Of a stretch of DNA of 63,206 bases, positions 1-9,740 are shown piece after piece. Origin of the DNA: Chloroflexi bacterium TSY (GTDB lineage: Bacteria > Chloroflexota > Anaerolineae > Caldilineales > Caldilineaceae); contig JAHBNG010000084.1 in the NCBI GenBank assembly GCA_019217005.1, positions 1 through 63,206 of the forward strand, given 5' to 3'. Made by a program: the position numbers and the translations under genes. The notes under the pieces are model-generated. The model was not told the origin of the DNA. It did not search any database and was given only the letters and a program-made list of their open reading frames with translations. The first letter of the stretch is position 1; each line of letters opens with the position of its first letter.

Positions 1-553
1 GAGCGCTTCAATCCATCCATCTTCATAGCTCTGGCGTTCAAGAACGTTCAGGACATCTAGGTATGCTTGGCACTCTGAGAGAGAGAACGTTGCGCAAGAT
101 CAAAACCACAGATCGAAATGAAATCGTTCTTCGATAGGAACCGGAGAGTTTGGGTGTTTGACATTTTGATGTGTCCCGTAGCTTTCTCTTTGTCTCCGCC
201 AATTGTACACTTGCAACTTTCCATTGTCCAACCCCGATCGAACATCCTTGATTCTCTCCGGACGAAGACGTACGATAGGTTGAAGAATGCGGAACTCTTT
301 CACCAAATGCTTGCAACTTAGAACCTATCCGAAAGAGGTTGTGAGTTTAGCCAGCTTCTCGAGCAAAATAGATTGGTTCTTCCGGAATAGAGGGGGCGTA
401 ACTTCCCGGACACGCTTAGTCAGTAGAGAGATACCAAATAGGCGCGTTGAAAAGAGTCGGAAAAAATCAACAATTCCGACTTTATGTAAACTTGGGTATT
501 GAGCTGGTAGCAAGTAGACATAAGAGAGAAATCAAAGGCAATCAAGAAAAAAA
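1..553. other. Gene-free relic region, part duplicated at 53 kb
   Basis: I see no convincing gene here. Positions about 380-553, read on the minus strand, are nearly identical to 53033-53195 on the plus strand. The two differ by a one-base deletion in the TCTCTC tract, then diverge while staying similar for about 25 more bases. Both copies end at a T-rich tract next to a family A element. The minus-strand frames are short and broken, so this is probably a decayed mobile gene. I cannot name its family. Confidence 0.5.
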
Positions 554-654
554 CAGTAGCAGCAAAGTCGGTACAAATTTTCATGCAAACAGAGGGCTGC
601 TCTAGGATTTCACCCCTTATGGTCATTTTTTGTACCCGACTTTTGCCGTAGCTG
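554..654 (-). mobile_element. Family A non-autonomous element, copy 1
   Basis: This 101-bp copy has ends CAGTAGCAGC and GCCGTAGCTG, the inverted ends of the family A element. Other copies lie at 19780-19883, 51004-51107 and 51115-51218. It has lost about three bases relative to the 104-bp copies. It sits in an A-rich tract (GAAAAAAA before, AAAAAAAG after), consistent with an 8-bp target duplication in homopolymer DNA. It has no coding capacity. Confidence 0.85.
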
Positions 655-673
655 AAAAAAAGAAAGCAGAAAA

Positions 674-1883
674 CTAAGCTTGTGGTCGACGACGGATAGT
701 TCGTTGACGAATGTGGAAAGATTCGTCATAGGTGGTTCGGTCCACATTTTCCAAAGAATGGCCAGCCAGCGGTTGGCTAAAGCCCGATGAGAGCGACTGA
801 CCGAGTGGCCCTTTGACGAGCTTGTGTAAAGTAAGCCGAAGCCCAGCGAGATTGCTGGCGCGAAGAACGAGCCAGTTGCTGAGAAAAGTAACGAAACTCT
901 TTATCACAAGAGCGGCGAAAGTGGACCAAGTGGACTTTGCCACTTTGGTTGGTAACGGGAGCCGTGCCAGCTAAAGTCTGGACCATGCTGGAATGGGGGA
1001 AGCGGCGGCGATCTTCGCCAAATTTGACCAGCAAAGAGGGAGCCAAGAGCTCTCCTGCGCCCGGCAGGGAAGCAAAAATGGGGTGATCCTCGTGTTGCAG
1101 AAAAAGAGAGTTCAACTGTTGGAGTGTTGCTTGCTTGGAGTTGAGGGTATGGAGCAAGAGTCGGGCAAGTTGCTGGGCTTGAACTTGACAAGCTTGGGCA
1201 ACACCCGGAGCTGAACGGGATGTTGTGTGTCAAGGCATCAAAACAGGTGAGCCATTTGGAGGGCTGATTATGTTTATGTTGCTTGAGAAAGACCTGAAAT
1301 TCATCATAGGTTGCTTTTTCTGCTGCTTGCGGCGACGGATAAGCCAGAATCAGATGAGCTGCAATGGGCGATGGCCAACTAAAGACATTGAGCAAAGCGG
1401 GATGGTATCTGAGCAAACAACTACGCAAGCGATTGGAGACAGCAACCGTTTCTTTGCGCCAAAACTCGGTCATGCTCACCACGATGCGCATTTGCTGGAG
1501 TAATTCACTCCCTGGATGCCAAGGATAGAATCGGTGAACATCTGTTCTGACCAGTTCAGCTATCGTATATGCATCACTTTCATCAGTGCGAGCACCGCTC
1601 TGATTGTACCTCGCCCGACTTGCTTTGACCACGTTCGGTGGGAGGACATATAGATTTGTATACCCAGCATCCCATAAGTAGTCAATTATCAGATTATGTG
1701 CTGTCTCTAATCCGATTCGACATTTTCATGGCCGATATCCATCGTTTCTCGCCACTTTTCTAGTTGCTTAAAGCCATCCACACTATGTTCTATTGTCATG
1801 TAGTTAATTCGACGACCGTTTTCATCCGTTATCATTACATCATGTTTTGTTTCACTCCAGTCTATTCCTATGAATATCTGCAT
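674..1883 (-). pseudogene. IS110-family transposase, frameshifted
   Basis: The N-terminus carries the DEDD-type start IGIDWSETKHDV. The middle has the region with DESDAYTIAELV, and the C-terminal third has the transposase_20 helix-hairpin motif around FASLPGAGELLAPSLL, followed by TRSVALIG and SFHIRQRT. These are IS110/IS1111 hallmarks. The pieces lie in different minus-strand frames, with breaks near 1725, 1150-1240 and 780, so the gene is dead unless the sequence has errors. The start at 1883 is chosen because AGGAGG sits six bases upstream. No terminal inverted repeats are expected for this family and none are seen. Confidence 0.85.
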
Positions 1884-2198
1884 TTTTGACCTCCTCATTC
1901 ACTTGAGGATTGCCTTTGGTCATTTTTTTCGGACGCTCTTTTCCGTTTTCCTATTATGGCATTCGAGATGCTACACGCTTTCGACGGTTCTAGGCGTCGG
2001 CTTGGTGGACGGTCCGGGAAGGGCGGTCGCACCGCGGGAAGAGGGCGGTCCTTTTTACCAAGCCGGAGTTCGATTCCGAGTGACAGCTTCTCTCTTTCTG
2101 TCTCTCTCATTCTAACTCCTTTCCTATATTATCTAATAGGAAGAGGTCAGGCATGAGGTCGTCAACGAGACTCAGTAGATCCAAATTTCCGTGGAGGA
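1884..2198. other. Intergenic; isolated end of a family B-like element
   Basis: No gene is seen. At 2173-2188 lies CAGTAGATCCAAATTT, identical to the terminal 16 bp of the 215-bp family B elements. It is followed by unrelated sequence and then the inverted repeat of the recombinase element. It looks like a family B end, or the end of its parent transposon, truncated by the later insertion. Confidence 0.55.
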
Positions 2199-4325
2199 GG
2201 CGTTCTCTATTACACGCAGTAGACATAAAAGTTAAAGTGGTTGCTGTTGAAAAGTTGATTCAAAGGCATTCTCCAAAGTGGGACCCCAAATAGCGGGGTC
2301 AGGTTCAGGGATAGCGTAAACAGAATGTGAAGCCATAGCGGCTAAATAATGCTGCTGAATGGTTTCATCGTAGAGCTGTGCATAAAGCATGGTGGTATCG
2401 ATATGAGTGTGCCCCATGAGTTTCTGCAAGGTAGTGATGGGCATAAGGCCACTGTTGAGCAAACGGGTGGCAAAGGTATGGCGCAAGCGATGAGGAGTGA
2501 CGCCCTCTAAGTTAGCTTGGGCGGCAAAGGCATGAAGATGGTTGCGCACATAATTGGCTCGAAGAGGTAAGCCATCGCGTAGTAAAAGCGGGGAATGAGT
2601 AGCCAGGTCATCGGTGCGATGTTGCAGATGGGCATCGATGGCAAGAGCAGTGCGTTGGGTAACAGGCAACCGACGGTCACGATGGGATTTGGCATCTCGA
2701 ACGAGCAGAGTCTGTGTATCCGAATTCCAGTCAGAAACGAGCAGAGCTTGCACTTCGCCCATACGTAGCCCAGCATCAACCAGAATAAGAAACCAAGCAC
2801 GGTCAAGGAGGTCGGAAGGAGAAAGGCTCTGAGCCGTTGAGTTTAAGACGAACTGTTCAAGTTGAGCAAATTCATGCTGGCGCAACGGACGAGGTAAGGT
2901 AGTGGGTCGTTTGAGACGTTGAATGCGATATAAAGCCGGAGCGATCGACTGGCCACATTCTTCAGCAAAATGCAGAAAACACTTGAGGGTACAAATAAAA
3001 TGATTGATGGTATGGACGGAATACTCTAAGTCACATAGGTGGGTGATGTAGTCTTGGAGATCGCGCCGTCTTAGTTCGGATAAGCTGGAGAGCATGCGCT
3101 GGTCGAGCATCCATTGCCAACCGCGTTGGAGTTCGCCAAGCCACTGAAGGGCTCGTTCCCGCCGATAGAGGGCTTTCCAGCGTAATTGCTGGTGGAGAAG
3201 TAATGAGATGATGGGTTGATGAAGCCAGAGCGGCAATGAGGTGAGACGTTGACGGATCTCATCAGCGGACAAACAGATGCCAACAGCTGGCTCCACTGTG
3301 CGATGTTCAGAAGGCACAGTATTCTCTGTCTCTATTGCAGATGTCGTTCCTTCAATATCCGAGCATGCGGCTTGGCGAGACAACTGCTCCATAGCAGCTT
3401 CATAGTCGGCTCGCATATCAGGATTGGCACCATCGATGTAAATCTGGGTCGTTTTCAATTGACTGTGGCCCAACCAATGAGAGAGACTAGGCAGTGGCAT
3501 ACGCGACTCTGCCATTCGTCTGGCGAAGGTATGGCGCAGGCGATGACAGGAGACCTCGTTCTCGGAGAGTCCGGCTTGCTGACGGTAATAATCGAGGCGC
3601 TCCTGGATTCCGCGGACACTGATGCCTTTGTGACGACGAGTCAGAAACAGATGGCTATCGACTGCATCAGGACGCTCATCCATATAGCTCACCAACAGCG
3701 CTGTGGTTTCTGGCGTCAACCAGACTCGACGCTCTTTGTTCCCTTTGCCGCGTACGCGCAGTGACCACAGTTCGTCCGGATTTATGGCAGCTTCAATATT
3801 GCCCATCTCTAGTTTCGACACTTCGCCCACCCGCAGGCCAACGTCGAGCATCAAGGCCAACATCACTTGGTCTCTTATCTGACCTTGACTCACGCTCCCC
3901 CATAACTGGCGGACGATGCGTTCCGCTATATCTCTGGGAAGATGGCAACCTGTATCCAGTCGGTGTAGACGCCACACCACCGGGTTTGACCAGCTTTCGT
4001 CTTCTGCCTCATCCGCCAAGTAGTCGAAAAATCGGCTCAACGTTGCCACTCTGCGATTGACCGTCGCACTGCTCATCCCCGCTTCGAGTTGCGCCGTTAC
4101 AAACGTCGTTATCTCTTGGCGACCTATCTCTCTTGGCCTTTTTTCTATCACCTGGCCAAATTGATTTAGGTCACTTTCGTAATGTTTTACAGTTTCGCTT
4201 TGCGGAGAAAGCATTCTCACATGGGCACAGAATCCTGTTACTGCGGCGCTAAATTCTTGGTTCATTTTGGCCTCCTAGGGCTATTTTACCCCTTTTTTGG
4301 CCTACTGCGTGTAATAGAGAACGCC
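2199..4325 (-). mobile_element. IS-like element with fused tyrosine recombinases
   Basis: A perfect 24-bp inverted repeat bounds the element: GGCGTTCTCTATTACACGCA plus GTAG at 2199-2222, with its complement at 4302-4325. Between the arms is a single gene filling nearly the whole 2.1 kb. No clear target duplication is visible outside the arms, which fits a strand-exchange rather than DDE mechanism. The left arm lies 10 bp from a broken family B end, so the element may have landed in an older mobile element. An IS-sized unit with only one double-recombinase gene is unusual. Confidence 0.75.
2232..4265 (-). CDS. Tandem double tyrosine recombinase (677 aa)
   Basis: One reading frame encodes two full phage-integrase-type recombinases. 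The first half has an N-terminal SAM-like core-binding region (residues about 5-95), then GLRVGEV (Arg145), HRLRHTFA (His241, Arg244), GH (His267) and the nucleophile candidate Tyr276. After a linker of about 60 residues, the second half repeats the plan: GLRMGEV (Arg501), HRLRHTFA (His592, Arg595), GH (His619) and Tyr628. Both active sites look complete. Single tyrosine recombinases are usually 300-400 aa, so this is a head-to-tail fusion. A strong AGGAGG lies five bases before the ATG. The inverted repeats flanking the gene suggest it moves its own element. Separate multi-gene recombinase sets (RIT trios) are known; a one-gene fusion is less familiar to me. Confidence 0.9.
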   Translation of the reverse strand: MNQEFSAAVTGFCAHVRMLSPQSETVKHYESDLNQFGQVIEKRPREIGRQEITTFVTAQLEAGMSSATVNRRVATLSRFFDYLADEAEDESWSNPVVWRLHRLDTGCHLPRDIAERIVRQLWGSVSQGQIRDQVMLALMLDVGLRVGEVSKLEMGNIEAAINPDELWSLRVRGKGNKERRVWLTPETTALLVSYMDERPDAVDSHLFLTRRHKGISVRGIQERLDYYRQQAGLSENEVSCHRLRHTFARRMAESRMPLPSLSHWLGHSQLKTTQIYIDGANPDMRADYEAAMEQLSRQAACSDIEGTTSAIETENTVPSEHRTVEPAVGICLSADEIRQRLTSLPLWLHQPIISLLLHQQLRWKALYRRERALQWLGELQRGWQWMLDQRMLSSLSELRRRDLQDYITHLCDLEYSVHTINHFICTLKCFLHFAEECGQSIAPALYRIQRLKRPTTLPRPLRQHEFAQLEQFVLNSTAQSLSPSDLLDRAWFLILVDAGLRMGEVQALLVSDWNSDTQTLLVRDAKSHRDRRLPVTQRTALAIDAHLQHRTDDLATHSPLLLRDGLPLRANYVRNHLHAFAAQANLEGVTPHRLRHTFATRLLNSGLMPITTLQKLMGHTHIDTTMLYAQLYDETIQQHYLAAMASHSVYAIPEPDPAIWGPTLENAFESTFQQQPL

Positions 4326-4375
4326 TTCCAAATCCCTCCAACAGTCTGCTAGCTTGCAGTATATCTTGTGACCTT

Positions 4376-7099
4376 TCAGTCGGAAAACAGTGGATAGTAG
4401 GCTTGAAGAGTTGGAGCAAATAGGGCGAAGCGTCCTGCTTGACAGATAAGTCCACTATACCTGTTAACGCTCGGATCTGGAGGTACCACGGTCTTTGACT
4501 CCATTGGGCACAGCTCAGCAGTGTCTTTCCAACCGTTCATTGTCCAACGCTCAAATGTAAGCTGTGCTTTATCAATGATCACACCCACATCTAGCTCGCT
4601 ATAATCGATGGTAGCCTGCACCGGCGTAGCAAATGAAAGATCAACCGACGCACCATTTGGCTGCGTGACGCTTAACTCAAAAGCATGGCTGGCAAATGCT
4701 TTTCCCGGTTGGCCAGGAGCGACGGTGGGTGATAAAACGATTTTGGTTGGCTCACTAACGGCGTCGGCGGGAAACGTCAACTCGGTGGATAGATTTTGCG
4801 TATCGATCACTGTAATCGTGGTCGTAACGCCAGGCGTCAAAGATGCAGAGACAGGTTTTGGAAGCATGATGAAATTCTGCCCCTTAAAGTGTCTTGGAAC
4901 ATTGACCATTCTGTCTGGTGGCGTAAACACAAAATCTGATAAAGTGGGCGCGACGGCATAGGACCCAATCGACAGGTTTTTCAACGAATATTGACCGTCC
5001 TGATCGGTGGACGTCATGCCTCCATCGGTCGTGATGGTCACCCCAGAAACTGGGCTACCATTGACTTGGCTGACTCGGCCAGAAAGAGACGACGTAGCTG
5101 CCAAAATATAGAAGCCACCGTCTCCAGTCGCGTATATTCGATGGTTGGCAATCGCGATGGCTCTGGCAGATGATGGCGGAAGATGACAGCCTATTTCAAT
5201 GGGATTCGCGGCGTTGGCAACATCCAAAACACATAATCCGACTTCGCCCAATGCGAGGTATGCGTAATCGTCGACCGCTGCAATGCCATAGGGAGGGGCG
5301 CCTTCGTCTCGCCGATATGTACCGACCGGGAGTGGTGTCGTAGGGTCCGATACGTCTATGATATGCAGCCTGTTAATTGTGATGCTCGTAAACAGTCCAA
5401 GGGGAAGGATATTTCGAGAACTTAGATAAGCATACTGACCCACAACCTCAATATCCAGCGCACCGCCCTGCTCGATATTCACCTCTCCCGCTTTGACTGG
5501 CTTGCTGGTGTTGGAGACATCTATGATCACCAAAGAGTCTCTGGTATTCACGTAGGCGTAGTCACCTCTCATCACAACGTCTACCGCTTGCTGATGGGTT
5601 TGTAGAAGCAAATAGGAACCAACTACAATTGGTGATGTAGGATTTGATATATCCACAACCCGTAAGCCTGATTCCTGTGCGGCCAGATAAGCAAATTGAT
5701 CTTGGACGTCGATATCCACGACCGCTGTAACCGTGTCCAAGAAACCAACCTCATCTGGCCGTGTTGGATTCGAGACATCGATAATGCGCAGAGCCGCCTC
5801 ACCAGCCGCAATGTATGCATAGTCATCCGAAACGGTCAAATGCATACCACCTGCTGGCAGAGTATAACGGCTCTGTTCAACCGGATTCGCATCGCCGGTG
5901 AGATTCAAAACGCGGAGCTTGTCCCCATCAAGCAAATAGCCATAATCTCCCTGGACAGCTAAGGCGACGCCTTCTCCCGGTGGATCAAATATGTCTATCG
6001 CTGCTGGAACTGTGGGGTTGGCAACATCGATTATGGCCAACCCATCGACACCAGCAGCGATAAACGCAAGATCACCACTTACAGCGACGTGACCCGACTG
6101 ATTGTAAGATCCAGCAGACCGTGGATTTGATGGGTCTGACAAGTCGATGATTTTCAGACCGTCACTCGAAACATAGGCATAACCCCCCGCGATCGTTAGA
6201 GAGCGTACACCGCCGTTTTGCTCGTATGCACCAACCTCAATTGGATTCTGTGGATTCGAGATATCTATTACTTTGAATCCTTGCCCAGCGGCCGTCACAT
6301 ATGCATAGTGACCAGCCACCTCGACGTCAAATATACCGCTCGATAGGTCATAAAATCCTACTTCAACTGGGTTTGACGGATTTCCTGAATCAATGACCCA
6401 GAGTCCAGTCTCATAAACACTCGACGGCGAAAGTGCATCACGGCTGCCCGTCAAATAGGCATAACGCCCAACCACGGCTACCTTCTGAGCCGGCGTTTGT
6501 CCAAAACCCAGGGGCGTTGAATCAGGCATGGCAAACGTTCCCGCTTGACTGGGAGCGGTTGGATTTGAAATATTGAGAATCGACAGACCTCCGGAACATA
6601 CTTGAACACGGATATTACAACTTCCGTGGGCCACGTAGGCGAAACCATTGGCTACGGCAAACCCATTAATCGAGCCACTTTGGTAGAAACCGACCGAAAC
6701 CGGTGATCTCAATTCTGAGATATCAATGATATGCAGCCCACTACGATCAACGCCCACATAGACATAGTTGCCAGCAACCTGGATATCCACAACGACCAAC
6801 GAAGACCGCACGCCGAGCGGCAATGCTACAGACCCGAGCCGGTTGAGATTCAGCGGATCGGTTATATCAAAGATCACCAGCTCTGTCCCTATGACAACGT
6901 AGGCGTAATTGCCTTGAGTGGCAACTGCGCTCACATTCCCGCTGCTATATCCCAACATCTGCAATGTAAAATCCTGTCTTGACTGAGCTGCGTACACGGA
7001 ATCATCAGACGCAAGATGGACACTGATTACAAGACCAAACAAAAACAAGCTGATGCGAATGATCGTTCTAACACTCCGATTGTTTAGAATAAGGTTCAT
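4376..7099 (-). CDS. Secreted LVIVD-repeat beta-propeller protein
   Basis: The 907-residue product begins with a Sec signal peptide (hydrophobic ISLFLFGLVISVHL, probable cleavage after VYA). It then carries more than ten LVIVD-type repeats of the form YAYVA...GLxIIDISNPxxPxxVGxY from about residue 40 to 650. These repeats fold as beta-propeller blades in known families. A carboxypeptidase-regulatory-like beta-sandwich follows (about 668-745, GSPVSGVTITTDGG), then a C-terminal beta-rich region ending LQAYYPLFSD. That ending resembles the short hydrophobic Pro tails of other secreted proteins here. AAGGGG seven bases upstream supports the start at 7099. No catalytic motif is evident; an extracellular binding or surface role is inferred. 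Confidence 0.85.
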   Translation of the reverse strand: MNLILNNRSVRTIIRISLFLFGLVISVHLASDDSVYAAQSRQDFTLQMLGYSSGNVSAVATQGNYAYVVIGTELVIFDITDPLNLNRLGSVALPLGVRSSLVVVDIQVAGNYVYVGVDRSGLHIIDISELRSPVSVGFYQSGSINGFAVANGFAYVAHGSCNIRVQVCSGGLSILNISNPTAPSQAGTFAMPDSTPLGFGQTPAQKVAVVGRYAYLTGSRDALSPSSVYETGLWVIDSGNPSNPVEVGFYDLSSGIFDVEVAGHYAYVTAAGQGFKVIDISNPQNPIEVGAYEQNGGVRSLTIAGGYAYVSSDGLKIIDLSDPSNPRSAGSYNQSGHVAVSGDLAFIAAGVDGLAIIDVANPTVPAAIDIFDPPGEGVALAVQGDYGYLLDGDKLRVLNLTGDANPVEQSRYTLPAGGMHLTVSDDYAYIAAGEAALRIIDVSNPTRPDEVGFLDTVTAVVDIDVQDQFAYLAAQESGLRVVDISNPTSPIVVGSYLLLQTHQQAVDVVMRGDYAYVNTRDSLVIIDVSNTSKPVKAGEVNIEQGGALDIEVVGQYAYLSSRNILPLGLFTSITINRLHIIDVSDPTTPLPVGTYRRDEGAPPYGIAAVDDYAYLALGEVGLCVLDVANAANPIEIGCHLPPSSARAIAIANHRIYATGDGGFYILAATSSLSGRVSQVNGSPVSGVTITTDGGMTSTDQDGQYSLKNLSIGSYAVAPTLSDFVFTPPDRMVNVPRHFKGQNFIMLPKPVSASLTPGVTTTITVIDTQNLSTELTFPADAVSEPTKIVLSPTVAPGQPGKAFASHAFELSVTQPNGASVDLSFATPVQATIDYSELDVGVIIDKAQLTFERWTMNGWKDTAELCPMESKTVVPPDPSVNRYSGLICQAGRFALFAPTLQAYYPLFSD

Positions 7100-7449
7100 C
7101 GTTTGCCCCTTACAGTGCTAGATCACAAGAACTTCGTCAGGGAATGAATTTTCGTTTATGAGCAAATGGCGGAATCATCATTTGTATTTTGGAGTCAGTG
7201 TGTTATGGTAGGGGTGCGATGTGGAAACTGACGTGCTGAAGAATGAGTTCCATTTTTCAACTGAGTTTACCACAAACTTGTGTCCATGAAAACCTCCTTC
7301 CGCAAATCGGGTGTGCGTCAAGTTTTTGGAAACATCCAAAACACTCGACTGGCAGCGGTTCTGTTTACAAATGTTGCAGCCACATTTCCAAAAATTCTGA
7401 CAGGCATCCCCGCAAATCAATGGAACAGAAGCACATGGAGGATATGCTC
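7100..7449. other. Divergent intergenic region, 350 bp
   Basis: This gap separates the divergently transcribed propeller and dehydrogenase genes and must hold both promoters. I see no convincing -35/-10 pair, riboswitch or repeat. An open frame extends upstream of the dehydrogenase from 7243 but lacks family similarity and is probably not translated. Confidence 0.5.
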
Positions 7450-8532
7450 ATGACCGTCCCTAACTATCGCTTCGCCATCATCGGATTTGGCCGTCGCGGA
7501 CGCTACCACCTAGAGAGCATCGAAAAGATGAAGAGCATTCGAGCACGGTGCGTGGCGGTGGCAGACCCACGTGAACCGACACCCGAAGAAGAGGAGCGCT
7601 TCGGCCCCTCCTACTACACCGACTATCGTCAGCTTTTGGCCAATGAACCTCGTTTGGACTTCGTGATCATCGCCAGCTTTGCCATCGACCATGCCGAACA
7701 AGCCCTGGCTGTGCTGCGACAGGGGATTCCTGTCTTTTTAGAGAAGGCCGTAGCCATTTCCTGGGATGAGGCGGTATATCTTTATCAGCACGTTGTTCGT
7801 CACCAATATCCGCTCTTCATTGGATACAATTTGCGTCGCTTTCCGGCCACGCTCGCAATGAAACGCATTTTGGACGAGCGTCAATTGGGACAAATCCAAA
7901 GCGTGCTGGGACATGTCAACACAGGCACACGCTGGTCGCAAGGTGTGTGGGAGCACTACCGTTCACCGCCCGAATCTAGCGTGGTTGTGGGCAAACTTAC
8001 ACACGACACCGATACAATTCAGCACTCTCTGGACGCGGAGGCGATTGATTGTACAGCAACCATCGCCCGCAATGTCTGGCGAGAAAGAACTGATTCTGTG
8101 ATGGCAGACGGCGACGCCTGTTCTATCTCTGGTCTGCTTTCCAATGGTGCCGTCTATACCTTTCACCTGACCACAGCTGGGCCGGATTACGAGCGCCGCT
8201 ACATCGTCAACAGAACGAAAGGTCAACTGGAGGTGGTGATGCATTCCGCACGACCAGGACATCCCAGTGCCTCCGTCAACCTGTGGCGCAATGGTCAACA
8301 GCCGCAAAATATTGAGCTGCCACCTGCTATCGGTGGACATGGTGGAGCCGACTTTCGCATTCATCAAGATTTCATGAGCTGGATCCAGTCTAAGCCAACT
8401 TCACCCGATGATCCGCGTTCCATTCTAACTGGTATGGTCATCCCTACGGCTGCGATCGAATCGATGAAGACTGGTCGACGTATCGACTGCGCGCAGCGCC
8501 TACGGCGGGCAGAAGAGGGAGTCAATGTATGA
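7450..8532 (+). CDS. Gfo/Idh/MocA-family oxidoreductase
   Basis: The 360-residue product has an N-terminal Rossmann fold (RFAIIGFGRRGRYHLESI). The EKAVA segment near residue 98 corresponds to the EKP-type catalytic lysine region, and a C-terminal alpha/beta domain follows. The family oxidises or reduces sugars, inositols and other polyols with NAD(P); the substrate is unknown here. The start at 7450 is preferred over ATGs at 7435 and 7444 because GGAGGA at 7437-7442 is spaced for it. The stop codon overlaps the next gene's ATG (ATGA), so the pair is translationally coupled. Confidence 0.9.
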   Translation: MTVPNYRFAIIGFGRRGRYHLESIEKMKSIRARCVAVADPREPTPEEEERFGPSYYTDYRQLLANEPRLDFVIIASFAIDHAEQALAVLRQGIPVFLEKAVAISWDEAVYLYQHVVRHQYPLFIGYNLRRFPATLAMKRILDERQLGQIQSVLGHVNTGTRWSQGVWEHYRSPPESSVVVGKLTHDTDTIQHSLDAEAIDCTATIARNVWRERTDSVMADGDACSISGLLSNGAVYTFHLTTAGPDYERRYIVNRTKGQLEVVMHSARPGHPSASVNLWRNGQQPQNIELPPAIGGHGGADFRIHQDFMSWIQSKPTSPDDPRSILTGMVIPTAAIESMKTGRRIDCAQRLRRAEEGVNV

Positions 8533-9599
8533 TTGAATATCGAGTAGGTGTTGTTGGGTTACGCCGTGGCCTGGGTCCAGCGCGCATGTTTGACCTCATG
8601 CCCGACTGTCGTGTCGTTGCTGGTTGCGACATTGATACGGCGACATTGGAGCGTTTTGGCACCCACTTTCCCTAGGCTCAACTGGTATCCGCTTATGATG
8701 AATTGCTGGCGTTGGGCTTGGATATTGTTTTTGTGGCCTCTCCTGTTCCATTGCATTGTCAACACACTGTGGCGGCGCTCGAAGCCGGATGCCATGTGCT
8801 GCAAGAAGTCACCTTGGCCAGCACGCTGGATGAGTGTCAGCAGATCCTCGAGGCGGTTCAGACGCAGCGCCAACAGAAGTTTATGTTGGCCGAGAACTGC
8901 TGCTATTGGGCACACATATTGAGCTGGCAGCAGATGTGGCGGCAGGGTCTGTTGGGGGATTTCAAGTATGCCGAAGCCGAGTACATTCACGATACGCGCG
9001 ACCTGTTGCAACAGCCTGATGGCTCACCCACCTGGCGCGCCAACATGCCGCCCATTCACTATTGCACTCACAGCTTGGGTCCACTACTTAAGGTCACGGG
9101 CGAGCGCTGTGTCACCGCATGTAGTATGAAAATTGGCTCTAGCAGCGATACAGATCTAGGGCGTCCAGACATGGAGGTCGCTATTTTCCAGACGCAGTCT
9201 GGCGGCGTGATCAAAATTCTCTGTGCCTTTGGAATTGTGCGTGAGCCGATGTTTCACTATTACTCCATCTACGGCACAGAGGGGACGTTGGAAAGCTCGC
9301 GTCCGCCCGTTCAGCCGCTGCAAACCAATGCCTATCTCGCTTCGGTTCCCCACTTGCGCAATATGATCGAGATCCCAGTTACGGAAGACGTCACGAACGT
9401 CCCCAGGGAGGCCACGCAAGGTGGACACGGCACAGCAGAATACACCATGATTCAGGATTTTCTGGCATGCATCCGACATGATATAGGGCCACCGTTGGAT
9501 ATTTATGCTGCACTCGATATGGCGTTGCCCGGTTTGTGCGCCCATGAAAGTGCGATGAATGGTGGGCATCCGATCCCGATTCCTGACTGGAACAGATAG
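8529..9599 (+). pseudogene. Second Gfo/Idh/MocA dehydrogenase, amber-interrupted
   Basis: Starting at the overlapping ATG (8529), the frame reads MIEYRVGVVGLRRGLG and continues through a Rossmann N-terminus to FGTHFP. It then meets TAG at 8673-8675, followed in the same frame by AQLVSAYDELLALGLDIVF and a full-length Gfo/Idh/MocA C-terminus. No frameshift is needed. A single C-to-T change from CAG (Gln) explains the stop. The downstream part could restart at 8703, but that product would lack the nucleotide-binding start. Read through, the protein is 356 aa, normal for the family. It is either a recent nonsense mutation, a sequence error or a recoded codon. Confidence 0.8.
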
Positions 9600-9622
9600 G
9601 ATAGGGTGTTTGTCATCCTTTC

Positions 9623-9680
9623 GGTTAGATGGCGCTGTTTGTTCGTTCGTGACCCTGAACAAACAAGCTGTTTGTTCTAC
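9623..9680 (+). repeat. Family E palindromic repeat, copy 1
   Basis: The segment contains GTTAGATGGCG, then GTTCGTTCGTGAC and the palindromic core AACAAACAAGCTGTTTGTTC. The same modules recur inverted at 41309-41396 and as a core only at 28323-28344. It lies between the dehydrogenase stop and the hicA promoter. Confidence 0.7.
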
Positions 9681-9705
9681 AATAGCACCCTCATTCACGA
9701 TCCCG

Positions 9706-9734
9706 TTGAATATGATGGCAAAATATGCTATCAT
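9706..9734 (+). promoter_or_regulatory. Sigma70-like promoter for hicAB
   Basis: TTGAAT at 9706-9711 and TATCAT at 9729-9734 are separated by exactly 17 bp. The hicA ATG is at 9741, seven bases after the -10 box. Transcription would start at or next to the ATG, so the mRNA would be leaderless or nearly so. No Shine-Dalgarno sequence is visible, which agrees. Confidence 0.55.
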
Positions 9735-9740
9735 TGTGAT

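Noticed and set aside
2060..2085. T-loop-like GTTCGATTCC resembling a tRNA T-arm
   Set aside because: The flanking bases do not form a 5-bp T-stem and no anticodon arm or acceptor stem can be drawn.
8529..8702. Short separate gene before the second dehydrogenase
   Set aside because: It is in the same frame as the downstream part and supplies the missing Rossmann start, so it is one gene with an amber codon.
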